From positions 1 through 64,000 of the forward strand of contig NZ_JBGCUE010000012.1 of assembly GCF_041102575.1 (NCBI RefSeq): a DNA stretch of 64,000 nucleotides, in the 5' to 3' direction. Within the stretch, counting starts at the first letter, position 1. The number at the start of each line of letters is the position of its first letter. This DNA comes from Tenuifilum sp. 4138str (GTDB lineage: Bacteria; Bacteroidota; Bacteroidia; Bacteroidales; Tenuifilaceae). This document shows, piece after piece, positions 17,192 through 26,285 of this stretch. The position numbers and the translations under genes were made by a program. A model generated the notes under the pieces. It searched no databases, had not been told where the DNA came from, and saw nothing but the letters and a program-made list of their open reading frames with translations.

Positions 17192-18436
17192 CTAATCCTT
17201 ATCCATAAGTTTTAGCAATTGGTACAAAGCCGTATATGCTGCGCGTTGAATATTAACCTCCCTGAGGTTTCCAAAAGCATAGAGTTCTACCCGTCGCGTT
17301 TCCCTTGATGCAACACCAATCCAGGTGGTGCCCACAGGCTTACCGGCGGTTGCTCCTGTTGGTCCGGCGATGCCGGACACTGCAATGGCATAGTCGCTCT
17401 GGAAAACTCTTAGTGTACCATCGAGCATGGCCTCAACTACTGGTTGACTAACAGCTCCATGACTTATGAGCAAATCATGGCTTACCCCTAGCACGTTTTG
17501 TTTAATCTCGTTTGAGTATGCTACAATACCTCCCTTATATATATCGGAGCTGCCGGGCAGCTGAGTTATTAAATGCGAAATATAGCCACCTGTACAGCTT
17601 TCGGCCACTGCTAGGGTTTCATTTTTTCCCCTAAGTTTTTTAGACACTACCGACGGAAGTGTTTCGTCATTGAAACCAAAAATATTTTCACCAACCAAAC
17701 CCTTAAGTTCATTTACTGCCATATCCAACAAGTTGCTTAGCCTACCCTTATTGTCACCAGTTGCAGTAAGACGTAACCTGATTCCCGAAGGGCTTGGCAG
17801 GTAGGCTAGCGCAATACTTCTATCGGCTAAAAATTTTTCAAAGTCTTTTAACTTATCGGAAAGGAAAGATTCAGGGATTCCAAAAGTGTTGACGTTTAAC
17901 CGAACTATTGCGGGAAGGGTAAAATTTTGCTCAATAAATGGCCGAACCCCCTCAGTAAACATATTCTTCATTTCAAATGGAACTCCCGGAAGCGAAATCA
18001 GAAAGCAATTGCCTTTCCTGAATATCATTCCAGGAGCCGTTCCATGATAGTTAAGAATTGGTGTGCACGAAGAGGGAATTAATGCTTGGTTCTTATTGGT
18101 CTCAGTTAAAGGAAGACCGCGTTTGTGAAAAATCTGTTCAATTAGGCTTAGGGAGGGTGCATGGAGCATAAGCTGACCACCAAATAGCTCACATAGCGTT
18201 GGCTTTGTCCGGTCGTCGCTAGTAGGGCCTAACCCGCCTGTGGAAATAACTAGATCCGACTGGCCCATTAGTTCTTTAACAGCTTCGGCAATAGCTTGTG
18301 AGCTATCGGAAATGCTAAGGATTTTGGTTACCTCAAACCCAAGCTCGCTAAGGCTATCGGCCAACCAGGCCGAATTGGTATCGATAACCTGACCGATAAG
18401 TAACTCATCGCCAATGGTTAGGATTGATGCTCTCAT
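17192..18436 (-). CDS. cinA: CinA family nicotinamide-nucleotide amidohydrolase
   Basis: A 414-aa two-domain protein. Residues 1-170 are a MoCF-like domain with S-T-G-G-L-G-P-T-S-D-D-R-T, linked in the family to ADP-ribose pyrophosphatase activity. Residues about 255-414 are the CinA_C (PncC) domain with A-E-S-C-T-G-G and G-I-A-G-P-T-G-A-T, which deamidates NMN in NAD recycling. Both active-site sets are intact. The old name, competence/damage-inducible protein, reflects only its discovery in other bacteria. It lies alone between tRNA-Thr and rpmB. Confidence 0.93.
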   Translation of the reverse strand: MRASILTIGDELLIGQVIDTNSAWLADSLSELGFEVTKILSISDSSQAIAEAVKELMGQSDLVISTGGLGPTSDDRTKPTLCELFGGQLMLHAPSLSLIEQIFHKRGLPLTETNKNQALIPSSCTPILNYHGTAPGMIFRKGNCFLISLPGVPFEMKNMFTEGVRPFIEQNFTLPAIVRLNVNTFGIPESFLSDKLKDFEKFLADRSIALAYLPSPSGIRLRLTATGDNKGRLSNLLDMAVNELKGLVGENIFGFNDETLPSVVSKKLRGKNETLAVAESCTGGYISHLITQLPGSSDIYKGGIVAYSNEIKQNVLGVSHDLLISHGAVSQPVVEAMLDGTLRVFQSDYAIAVSGIAGPTGATAGKPVGTTWIGVASRETRRVELYAFGNLREVNIQRAAYTALYQLLKLMDKD

Positions 18437-18485
18437 TTGCTTGCACCACTAAATTTAAAAAGGACAGGTTGCCCTGTCCTACCAG

Positions 18486-18559
18486 AGCCTCTCACGGGAC
18501 TTGAACCCGCGACCTGCGGTTTACGAAACCGCCGCTCTAACCAACTGAGCTAAAGAGGC
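18486..18559 (-). tRNA. tRNA-Thr (anticodon CGT)
   Basis: It folds as a full cloverleaf. The acceptor GCCTCTT (at 18553-18559) pairs with GAGAGGC (18487-18493), the D and T arms are intact (T loop TTCAAGT), and the anticodon is CGT at 18523-18525. The CCA is not encoded. A consensus promoter lies 14 nt upstream. Confidence 0.95.
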
Positions 18560-18572
18560 ATTATTATCGCTG

Positions 18573-18603
18573 CAAAAATATCAATTAGATAACAATTCGC
18601 AAA
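18573..18603 (-). promoter_or_regulatory. Promoter of tRNA-Thr
   Basis: On the minus strand TTTG (18600-18603), a 19-nt spacer and TATTTTTG (18573-18580) give an exact Bacteroidota-type promoter. The expected start point is near 18566, just before the tRNA. Confidence 0.8.
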
Positions 18604-18698
18604 ACAGGCTATAGGAAAGAAATAAAAATAATTTATAATTAATTGATATAATGAATATTAACATTTTCTACTTTACTAGTAATTTTAGAATATTAAGC

Positions 18699-19682
18699 TT
18701 ACTTTTGGGGTTTATTGTTCTCTATTCGGTGCTGCAAAATATCCCTATACTCATTTAGAAACTTAAGGTGAGGGTATTTAGATTTTGCAAAGTCGAGCCA
18801 TTCAATGGATAGCTGGAATTTGCCTAGCATCTCGTTGGCTAGGGCCATATTAAATGCTGCTTGTGCAGCCAATTCCTTACTGGTTGATGAAGATAACCTT
18901 TGCCAAATCGCGGCGGCATCTAACCAGTTTCCATGCATGGCAAGTTGGTATGCTCTGCTCATCTCCTTGTTAGTGTTGGGAACATATACTGCTCTGCTGT
19001 CCTTTTGCCATTGCGGAGCAATAAGCTGTGCGAATTGCTCGCCGGCATCGGCTCCAGCAAATGCACAAGCCTCGAATATACCCGGAAGCTGGTTGCCAGG
19101 TGTAACCTCAATCCAATCGTTTTTTTCCCATAAAAGGGTATCGGTAAGTAACTGGCCTAAATTAATCTTTCTTGTTTCAACATTGTAAATGCGCCAATAG
19201 GTATAGCTTGATACCTGAATGAATCCGTAATATTCCTTAAAATCGCCACGCCACAAAGGGTATGTATCATAGTATGGACGCACTTTTAAGTACTCAAGCG
19301 AGACAACCATTTTACTATTGTAAACATTGCTGAGGCTATCGATTACTTGCCAAGAAAGGGGAAGAACAACCCTTGAAGAATCGTTACGGTAATAAATATG
19401 TTTGAAAAGGCTAATACCGGCGTACCACGGAGAAGTTTTAAACAGGCTTATGAGGGCATCGGTTGCTTCATTTGAAGCAACGCTATCCAAAGCCCAATCA
19501 AGTTCTCGAATGGGAGTATCGGTATTTCGTAGGTGAAGATTTTCAACCACTAGCAGGTTTTCACCCGGAACAACAATCGATTTTTGGGGTGAATCGTAAA
19601 ACTCAATATCAATATAACTATATGATATACAAGATGTTAATGAGAAAAACAATACTAACCATTTAAACTTTTTTATCCACAT
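18699..19682 (-). CDS. DUF6340-like lipoprotein
   Basis: A 327-aa envelope lipoprotein from the ATG at 19682 (10 more residues are possible from 19712). The signal is M-W-I-K-K-F-K-W followed by a hydrophobic run and the lipobox S-L-T-S-C, with the lipid anchor at Cys18. The mature part has a beta-rich region and a helical C-terminal section (about 245-320) that looks TPR-like (N-W-L-D-A-A-A-I-W and A-F-N-M-A-L-A-N-E-M-L-G). The overall pattern fits the Bacteroidota DUF6340 family of unknown function. It follows fabG but is separated from it by a terminator. Confidence 0.78.
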   Translation of the reverse strand: MWIKKFKWLVLFFSLTSCISYSYIDIEFYDSPQKSIVVPGENLLVVENLHLRNTDTPIRELDWALDSVASNEATDALISLFKTSPWYAGISLFKHIYYRNDSSRVVLPLSWQVIDSLSNVYNSKMVVSLEYLKVRPYYDTYPLWRGDFKEYYGFIQVSSYTYWRIYNVETRKINLGQLLTDTLLWEKNDWIEVTPGNQLPGIFEACAFAGADAGEQFAQLIAPQWQKDSRAVYVPNTNKEMSRAYQLAMHGNWLDAAAIWQRLSSSTSKELAAQAAFNMALANEMLGKFQLSIEWLDFAKSKYPHLKFLNEYRDILQHRIENNKPQK

Positions 19683-19721
19683 AAACTTTTTAATAGGGTT
19701 TTGACATTTCATAAAATAAAA

Positions 19722-19768
19722 AAGTTGAAAACAAGCAGCTTAAGTATTAGTTTGCCTGCTTTCAACTT
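19722..19768 (-). terminator. Terminator of fabG
   Basis: An imperfect long stem (19722-19738 with 19755-19768) is followed on the minus strand by a T-rich run, just past the fabG stop. Confidence 0.75.
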
Positions 19769-19788
19769 AATTTATAATGCTACAAGTA

Positions 19789-20535
19789 CTAGGTATTCAT
19801 TGCACCACAAACATTAATAACCTGTCCGCTAACGTACGACGATAGGTCGGAACCCAGGAATACACAAACATTGGCTACATCGTCGGGGGTACCACCACGC
19901 TGAAGGGGTATTTTCTTTATCCAATCCTCGCGAACTTCATCGGGTAACTTGTGGGTCATTTCGGTGATAATGAATCCGGGAGCAATTGCGTTGCAACGGA
20001 TGTTACGTGAGCCCAGCTCGCGGGCAACAGCTTTGGTAAATCCAATTATTCCAGCCTTTGACGCTGCATAGTTGGCCTGTCCTGCATTACCTGAAACTCC
20101 AACCACTGAGCTCATGTTAATAATTGAACCGTTTTTCTGCTTAAGCATATACTTTTGAACGGCCTTGGTAAGGTTAAAAACCGACTTTAGGTTAACCTTA
20201 ATCACTAAATCCCATTGCTCCTCGGTCATACGCATAAGCAATGTATCGCGAGTGATACCTGCATTGTTGACCAGGATATCGATTTGGCCAAAATCTTTGG
20301 CTATTTCATCAACAATTTTCTGGGAATTATCGTAATCGCTAGCATCGGAAGCGTATCCTTTGGCTTTTACGCCTAATGCGGTTAGCTCCTGCTCAAGCGA
20401 TTTCATGTTGTCATCGTAAGCAATGTCGGTAAAAGCTACATTTGCTCCATGTTGAGCAAAGGCAATTGCAATGGCGCGCCCTATACCCCGAGCCGCACCT
20501 GTAACCAAGCCAGTCTTTCCTTCAAGTAACTTCAT
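19789..20535 (-). CDS. fabG: 3-oxoacyl-[acyl-carrier-protein] reductase
   Basis: A 248-aa short-chain dehydrogenase that reduces 3-oxoacyl-ACP in fatty-acid elongation. The NADP site is T-G-A-A-R-G-I-G-R, the N-N-A-G motif follows near 90, and the catalytic Ser-Tyr-Lys set is in N-M-S-S-V-V-G and Y-A-A-S-K (about 140-157). The C terminus (S-G-Q-V-I-N-V-C-G-A-M-N-T) is the FabG type, which separates it from generic SDRs. It has its own promoter and terminator, apart from a fab cluster. Confidence 0.92.
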   Translation of the reverse strand: MKLLEGKTGLVTGAARGIGRAIAIAFAQHGANVAFTDIAYDDNMKSLEQELTALGVKAKGYASDASDYDNSQKIVDEIAKDFGQIDILVNNAGITRDTLLMRMTEEQWDLVIKVNLKSVFNLTKAVQKYMLKQKNGSIINMSSVVGVSGNAGQANYAASKAGIIGFTKAVARELGSRNIRCNAIAPGFIITEMTHKLPDEVREDWIKKIPLQRGGTPDDVANVCVFLGSDLSSYVSGQVINVCGAMNT

Positions 20536-20564
20536 AGGTTTAATTTTTGAATGATTTTCAAACG

Positions 20565-20572
20565 CAAATGTA
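20565..20572 (-). promoter_or_regulatory. -7 element of fabG
   Basis: TACATTTG on the minus strand lies 29 nt before the fabG start. The -33 element is not clear. Confidence 0.45.
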
Positions 20573-20704
20573 ATAAATATTGGTAATTAAACTTCTGTTT
20601 TAAGTATCAAAGCTCACTTATTGCTCCTATTATTGCTTGTTTATTTCAAAAGTGCTATATTCACACATTAAAAGTTGATTGTTTTTCTTCAAAAAACATT
20701 TACC

Positions 20705-23032
20705 ATGAAGGTGAAAATTCATATTAGAGTAAAGTTGATAATCGCTGTACTTACGGTTACAGCAGTTGTTTTTTGGGCAAGCATTGCTTTTTTAAACAAA
20801 AGGGTTGATAGGTTTACTCGGACAAACATTTATGAATACATTGATGCCACATCAAAAACCTACACCACTCAAATTAAGGGTGAATTTGATAAGCAGTTTG
20901 CCTTAGCAAGAACCATAACCTATAGCTTTTACGACCTTGAACAACGAAATCCCGAAGATGTTAAGCTAAATACTTTAAGGCTACTAAAAGGAATTGCCGA
21001 AAACACCCCTGATTTACTGTCGGTTTGGGCAAGCTGGGAACTTTGGGCCTTAGATAGGGAATGGGATAAGCCTTACGGCAGAGATAGGTACACCTACCTG
21101 AGGGAAAACAATGAACTTAAACAGATATTTGAAAGATTAAACGAGACCGGTGATAACCCGAGTAGTTTGTACTATAAACTTAAAACCGAAAAAAAAGAAG
21201 CACTGGTTGATCCATACTGGTACACCTATGCCGGAAGTCAAAAAAGGGTACTGGAAACCAGCGTATGCGTGCCGTTGGTAGTTAACAACAGATTTGCTGC
21301 GCTCTTTGGCTTTGACATTGAGCTCTCAGTTTATCAGGAAATGATAAAGAATCTAAAACCCTACGAAGGGAGTTACGCCATTCTAATTTCGAATAACGGT
21401 ACCATTGTTGCGCATCCCGATTCCACATTGCTTGGTGCACTGGCCGATACGGTTTTGACTAACGGAAAACAAATAATTAACAGCGTAATTACCAATGGGA
21501 AATACTCAGAAACAGTGTTAGAGGGAAAAAGTAAGTACTACCTTACCTTTAACTCTTTTACTGCAGGTCAAGCTGCTGAAAGGTGGAGCCTTGGTATATT
21601 CGTGCCCGAGAAAGTAATCAATGAACAAATAAGCACCATAACAAGCCAGGTTAGAATTGTAATGGTAATAGGATTAATAGTGCTAGCAATTGTGCTTTGG
21701 ATTATTGCCTACAGCATTACAAGCCCATTAGTAAGGGCAACAAAAGTACTAGGTGAACTCTCCCTTGGTAAGATAGACCCAGCCAAAAAGATTGAGATAA
21801 AGACTGGTGATGAGATTGAGGATATTGCAAGCTCAATTAACATTTTAATTAACAGTTTGTTTAAAACCTCGCAGTTTGCCAGGGAAATAGGAAAAGGTAA
21901 TTTACAAGCAAAATACTCAAAACTTTCCGATGACGACGTTTTAGGTGATGCGCTACTTGAAATGCGTAAGAGCCTGGAGTATGCTAAAAAGATTGATGAG
22001 GAAAGGAAAGCTGAGGAAAACAAGAATAGATGGTACAACGAGGGCATGGCTAAGTTTGCTGAAATATTGAGGCACAATAACAGCAACCTAAACGACTTTG
22101 CTTACGAAACCATTCGAAACCTAACAAAGTATGTTGATGCCACAATTGGTGCTGTATTTCTTATCAATAATGATAATCCAAATGATATCTACCTTGAGTT
22201 GATGGCAACCTATGCCTACGAGCGCCGAAAATACGAGGAGAAAGTCATTCGAATGGGTGAAGGCCTTGTTGGAAGATGCGCACAGGAAGCAGAAACCATA
22301 TACATGACCGAAATACCCAACGGATATATAAAAATTGCCTCAGGGCTTGGGCAGGATGAACCCACCGAGTTACTCCTTGTCCCTATGAAGATTAACGATG
22401 AAGTTCACGGGGTTATTGAGATTGCCTCGTTTGAGCCTATTGAGGATTATAAAATTAAATTTATTGAAAAGATAGGCGAAAGCTTTGCCGCAACCATCTC
22501 AAGTATTAAAATAAACATCAGGACTGCAAAATTACTTGAAGAATCAAGGATAAAATCGGAGGAGCTCGCATCGCAGGAGGAAGAGATGCGACAAAACATG
22601 GAAGAGCTACAGGCAACCCAGGAGGAATCGGCTCGCAAGTCGGCCGAGATGGAAAGTCTAATCAATGCTTTGCATTCTTCCAGCTACGTTATTGAGTACG
22701 ATTTGAATGGCAACATTATAACTGTAAACGAAGCCTACCTAAAACTAACTGGGCAAACCGAGAAAGATATTGTTGGAACTCACCATGCCGACAACCTGGA
22801 GATGACCTCCGAACAGAAAAATGCCTACCAAAAGTTCTGGCAGGACCTCCGCAATGGAATGATTAAAAAGGAAACATCTAAGGTTAAGATTGGTGGTAAA
22901 ACCTATACATTCATTGAGACCTACTCTCCCATTCTTGATGAAAACAGAAGGGTTGTGAAGATTCTGAAGATAGCTCACAACATAACCGATTTTATTGATG
23001 AAAATCCAGAGGGGAAAACAAAGAAGAAATAA
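20705..23032 (+). CDS. Membrane sensor: dCache-HAMP-GAF-PAS, no output domain
   Basis: A 775-aa protein from the ATG at 20705 (10 further residues are possible). The first membrane helix is at about 10-30, a large periplasmic dCache sensor spans about 35-305, the second helix is at 315-338, and HAMP at 340-392. A GAF domain (about 455-605) follows, then a coiled coil rich in E/Q (605-650) and a PAS domain (655-770). After PAS the protein ends; I see no histidine-kinase, GGDEF, EAL, phosphatase or methyl-accepting signature. A signal must leave through partner proteins or the coiled coil. It is a single gene between fabG and a terminator it shares with the DUF6588 gene. Confidence 0.88.
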   Translation: MKVKIHIRVKLIIAVLTVTAVVFWASIAFLNKRVDRFTRTNIYEYIDATSKTYTTQIKGEFDKQFALARTITYSFYDLEQRNPEDVKLNTLRLLKGIAENTPDLLSVWASWELWALDREWDKPYGRDRYTYLRENNELKQIFERLNETGDNPSSLYYKLKTEKKEALVDPYWYTYAGSQKRVLETSVCVPLVVNNRFAALFGFDIELSVYQEMIKNLKPYEGSYAILISNNGTIVAHPDSTLLGALADTVLTNGKQIINSVITNGKYSETVLEGKSKYYLTFNSFTAGQAAERWSLGIFVPEKVINEQISTITSQVRIVMVIGLIVLAIVLWIIAYSITSPLVRATKVLGELSLGKIDPAKKIEIKTGDEIEDIASSINILINSLFKTSQFAREIGKGNLQAKYSKLSDDDVLGDALLEMRKSLEYAKKIDEERKAEENKNRWYNEGMAKFAEILRHNNSNLNDFAYETIRNLTKYVDATIGAVFLINNDNPNDIYLELMATYAYERRKYEEKVIRMGEGLVGRCAQEAETIYMTEIPNGYIKIASGLGQDEPTELLLVPMKINDEVHGVIEIASFEPIEDYKIKFIEKIGESFAATISSIKINIRTAKLLEESRIKSEELASQEEEMRQNMEELQATQEESARKSAEMESLINALHSSSYVIEYDLNGNIITVNEAYLKLTGQTEKDIVGTHHADNLEMTSEQKNAYQKFWQDLRNGMIKKETSKVKIGGKTYTFIETYSPILDENRRVVKILKIAHNITDFIDENPEGKTKKK

Positions 23033-23033
23033 A

Positions 23034-23061
23034 AAAAGGCCGGGGGTAATCCCGGCCTTTT
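23034..23061. terminator. Bidirectional terminator
   Basis: An 11-bp perfect GC-rich stem (23034-23044 with 23051-23061) with A-run and T-run flanks, between convergent genes. Confidence 0.9.
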
Positions 23062-23078
23062 AACTTAAACAAAGTTCT

Positions 23079-24044
23079 TTATCGGAAATTAATTCCAACC
23101 CCGGCATTAAAGATACCATAATTGCCAAGTGAGTAGTCGAAATGGAAAGCTAGGATTGCTAGCTTAAGCCTTAACCCAAGATTGGCAGTAAAACCGTTAT
23201 TTGCAAAGTCGAAAGCAATGGGGTCAGTAACAGTCCCAACGCCGTCAACGTTATAGGTTCCCTTAAGTGAAATATCGGTTGTTGAATGGTTATACCCCAA
23301 ACCGCCATAAACGGTTAATACTGGAATGGACTTAGAAACAAGTAAACGAGCCGTATAACCCGAAGATTTAAAGTTAAGCTTTTGCTTTTGTGCCTTATTG
23401 ATGTCGAACGATGAAGTGAACTGAGTGTATCCGAAAAGAACCGACATACTGAAAGGCAATCGTTTTACAAAAGGAATAAATTCCTTGAACTCGTTTTTAA
23501 CACCAACACCCCACAAACCAAAGTTTCCAACGCTTGAAATGTTTATGGTTGGTAAGAAACGACCAACTATCTCGGTATGAAAGGGCAATCCTTTTGCTAC
23601 CTGAATCATTGGGGCAGGAACAAATTTAAGGTTGGCCCCATCGGGCATGTTTAACTCGCTTAGCCCTGTTGCTTTATCGGTTAAAATGGTGTTTGAACTT
23701 TTACCCGTTACTGTTGGTGAGGTAGAACTAGAACCAGATTTTACCTGCCAGTATTCCAGGTTTAACTTTGAAACGTCAAACGTTTTATCGGAACTTGGTG
23801 GTATTGTAATTGGTACTGTAAAGGTGATGTCGAACCCTAAAATTCCATGAGGATTTGCAGAATTGTACCACCCAGAATTCAAACTTGTTCCCAAACTCTT
23901 ACCAAAAGGTTCAAGGTATGCTTTACTAAGCTTTTCGGCATCGTTCAGGCTTCCTTTCAGGAATTTTGCAACATCTTCCTGTGCGTAAAGCGTTCCTGCT
24001 ATTAGGCTTAGAAGCAGGACGATAGATTTCCTTAACAGCTTCAT
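23079..24044 (-). CDS. DUF6588-like outer-membrane beta-barrel protein
   Basis: A 321-aa protein from the ATG at 24044, with a signal peptide ending T-L-Y-A-Q. The mature part alternates short amphipathic strands with Gly/Asn turns, and the last strand ends with an aromatic residue before the C terminus (G-V-G-I-N-F-R), as outer-membrane barrels do. The general pattern fits the Bacteroidota DUF6588 family. The function is unknown. The longer frame to 24086 would add a non-signal extension. Confidence 0.78.
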   Translation of the reverse strand: MKLLRKSIVLLLSLIAGTLYAQEDVAKFLKGSLNDAEKLSKAYLEPFGKSLGTSLNSGWYNSANPHGILGFDITFTVPITIPPSSDKTFDVSKLNLEYWQVKSGSSSTSPTVTGKSSNTILTDKATGLSELNMPDGANLKFVPAPMIQVAKGLPFHTEIVGRFLPTINISSVGNFGLWGVGVKNEFKEFIPFVKRLPFSMSVLFGYTQFTSSFDINKAQKQKLNFKSSGYTARLLVSKSIPVLTVYGGLGYNHSTTDISLKGTYNVDGVGTVTDPIAFDFANNGFTANLGLRLKLAILAFHFDYSLGNYGIFNAGVGINFR

Positions 24045-24169
24045 ATCTATTTTTTTAAAGGGTTTAATTTTAAACAAATAAAGCATAAAAAGAGTTCAAT
24101 GTCAATATTTATTAAAAAATGAACCGTAAAAAAGGCATTATTACCTAATTTTGTGGAAATATTTTTCCC

Positions 24170-25450
24170 ATGCCGACAATACCCTTAGCTGAAAGGATGC
24201 GACCCCGTAATCTGAACGATTACGTAGGGCAGGAGCATCTTGTGGGTAGCAAAGGGGTTATTCGGGAAATGGTAAATAGAGGTACTATAACCTCGTTTAT
24301 TCTATGGGGCCCTCCGGGCGTAGGAAAAACAACTCTGGCTAGGGTTATAGCCAACGAGTTAAATAGACCCTTTTACACCCTAAGCGCAATAAGTTCAGGT
24401 GTAAAAGATGTTAGGGATGTGATTGAAAAGGCAAAATCACAAAAATTCTTCAACTCACCCTCGCCCATTCTTTTTATTGATGAAATACACCGATTCAGTA
24501 AGTCGCAACAAGACTCACTGCTTGGCGCCGTGGAGCAAGGTGTTTTCACATTAATTGGTGCTACAACCGAAAACCCCTCATTTGAGGTGATTACACCATT
24601 ACTTTCACGTTGCCAGGTTTATATACTTAAACCGCTCTCCAATGAGGAACTTGAACTACTTTTTGTTAGAGCAACAACCACCGATCATGAGCTGAAAAAA
24701 TTTAGGTTTGAACTCCGTGAAAGGGATGCTCTTTACAGATTCTCAGGAGGCGATGCCCGCAAGCTATATAATATCATTGAACTTATAACATCAACACAAA
24801 ATACCAATAACCAGGTTGTAATAACCAATAAAGCCGTAGTTGATGTGCTGCAGCAAAACCTGGCAATTTACGATAAGAACGGAGAGCAGCACTATGACAT
24901 CATATCGGCATTTATTAAATCGGTAAGGGGTAGCGATCCCAATGCTGCTGTTTACTGGTTGGCGCGTATGATTGAAGGTGGCGAGGACCCCGAATTCATT
25001 GCACGCAGGTTAGTTATATTAGCTGCTGAAGACATAGGCTTAGCCAACCCAAATGCGTTACTCATGGCCACCAGCTGTTTTCAGGCAGTTCAGATGATTG
25101 GTATGCCGGAGTCACGAATTATCCTATCCGAGGCAACCATTTATCTAGCAACAAGCCCAAAAAGCAATTCAGCCTACGAGGCAATTGGCAAAGCACAAGG
25201 GATAGTAAAAGAAACCGGTGACTTGCCCGTGCCACTCCATCTCCGCAATGCACCAACCAGGTTGATGAAGGATATTGGCTATGGTATTGACTATAAGTAT
25301 GCCCATAGCTTTCCGGGAAATTTTGTGGAGCAGGAATTCCTACCCGAAAAGCTTTCCGGAACCTCAATATATAAACCGCAGGACAATAGCCGTGAGCAGG
25401 AAATTGCTGCAAGGATAAAGGCACTATGGAAAGGTAAGTATAACAAGTAA
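24170..25450 (+). CDS. rarA: Replication-associated recombination protein A
   Basis: A 426-aa AAA+ ATPase of the RarA/MgsA/WRNIP1 family that acts at stalled replication forks. Walker A is G-P-P-G-V-G-K-T-T near 48-56, Walker B F-I-D-E-I-H near 100, and the C-terminal domains include the S-P-K-S-N-S-A-Y family segment. The N-terminal P-L-A-E-R-M-R-P and G-Q-E-H-L motifs are typical. kdsA follows after 10 nt and is probably cotranscribed. Confidence 0.93.
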   Translation: MPTIPLAERMRPRNLNDYVGQEHLVGSKGVIREMVNRGTITSFILWGPPGVGKTTLARVIANELNRPFYTLSAISSGVKDVRDVIEKAKSQKFFNSPSPILFIDEIHRFSKSQQDSLLGAVEQGVFTLIGATTENPSFEVITPLLSRCQVYILKPLSNEELELLFVRATTTDHELKKFRFELRERDALYRFSGGDARKLYNIIELITSTQNTNNQVVITNKAVVDVLQQNLAIYDKNGEQHYDIISAFIKSVRGSDPNAAVYWLARMIEGGEDPEFIARRLVILAAEDIGLANPNALLMATSCFQAVQMIGMPESRIILSEATIYLATSPKSNSAYEAIGKAQGIVKETGDLPVPLHLRNAPTRLMKDIGYGIDYKYAHSFPGNFVEQEFLPEKLSGTSIYKPQDNSREQEIAARIKALWKGKYNK

Positions 25451-25460
25451 TGCTAATAAT

Positions 25461-26285
25461 ATGATCACTATTGCAAAGATTAAAGGAATTAAGCACATTG
25501 AATCCGGCAACTTTTTTTTGATGGCTGGACCTTGTGTAGTTGAAAGCCGCGATAACGTAATGAGGATTGCAGAAACTGTATCGAGCATCACAGACAAACT
25601 TAAAATCCCTTACATTTTTAAAGCCTCGTACCGCAAGGCAAACCGTTCAAGAATCGATTCATTTGCTGGTATTGGCGATGAAAAGGCACTGAAAATTCTA
25701 GGAGAAGTAAATGAGCGATTTGGCTTACCCATTGTTACAGACATTCATAGTGCTCCAGAAGCTGCCATGGCGGCTGAATATGTTGATATTCTTCAGATTC
25801 CGGCATTCCTATGCAGACAAACAGACCTACTGATTGCAGCAGCCCAAACAGGAAGGTTTGTAAATATCAAAAAAGGGCAATTTGTTTCCCCCGACTCCAT
25901 GAAATTTGCAGCGCAAAAGGTTGTTGATTCAGGCAATACCAACGTTATTCTAACTGACAGAGGAACAATGTTTGGGTATCATGATCTAATAGTTGATTTT
26001 AGGGCCATACCAACCATGCGAGCATTTGGATTTCCTGTTGTTGTTGATGTTACCCACTCGCTTCAGCAACCAAACCAAACCACCGGGGTTACGGGTGGCA
26101 GGCCCGATATGATTGAAACCATTGCCCGTGCTGCCATTGCAACAGGAGCCGATGGGCTCTTTATGGAAACCCATTTTAACCCAGCCGAAGCATTATCGGA
26201 TGGGGCAAACATGCTAAATATTAAGTACCTGGAAGGATTACTTGAGCGGCTAGTTGCAATCAGGCAAGTGGTTAAGAACTTTTAA
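25461..26285 (+). CDS. kdsA: 3-deoxy-8-phosphooctulonate synthase
   Basis: A 274-aa enzyme that condenses arabinose-5-phosphate and phosphoenolpyruvate to KDO-8-phosphate for lipopolysaccharide. The A-G-P-C-V-V-E-S segment carries Cys25, the residue of the metal-dependent class (the metal-independent class has Asn). [10 protein letters not shown] and D-V-T-H-S-L-Q-Q-P complete the substrate site. It indicates an LPS-bearing outer membrane. Its 3' end overlaps the convergent hybrid kinase gene by 14 nt. Confidence 0.94.
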   Translation: MITIAKIKGIKHIESGNFFLMAGPCVVESRDNVMRIAETVSSITDKLKIPYIFKASYRKANRSRIDSFAGIGDEKALKILGEVNERFGLPIVTDIHSAPEAAMAAEYVDILQIPAFLCRQTDLLIAAAQTGRFVNIKKGQFVSPDSMKFAAQKVVDSGNTNVILTDRGTMFGYHDLIVDFRAIPTMRAFGFPVVVDVTHSLQQPNQTTGVTGGRPDMIETIARAAIATGADGLFMETHFNPAEALSDGANMLNIKYLEGLLERLVAIRQVVKNF

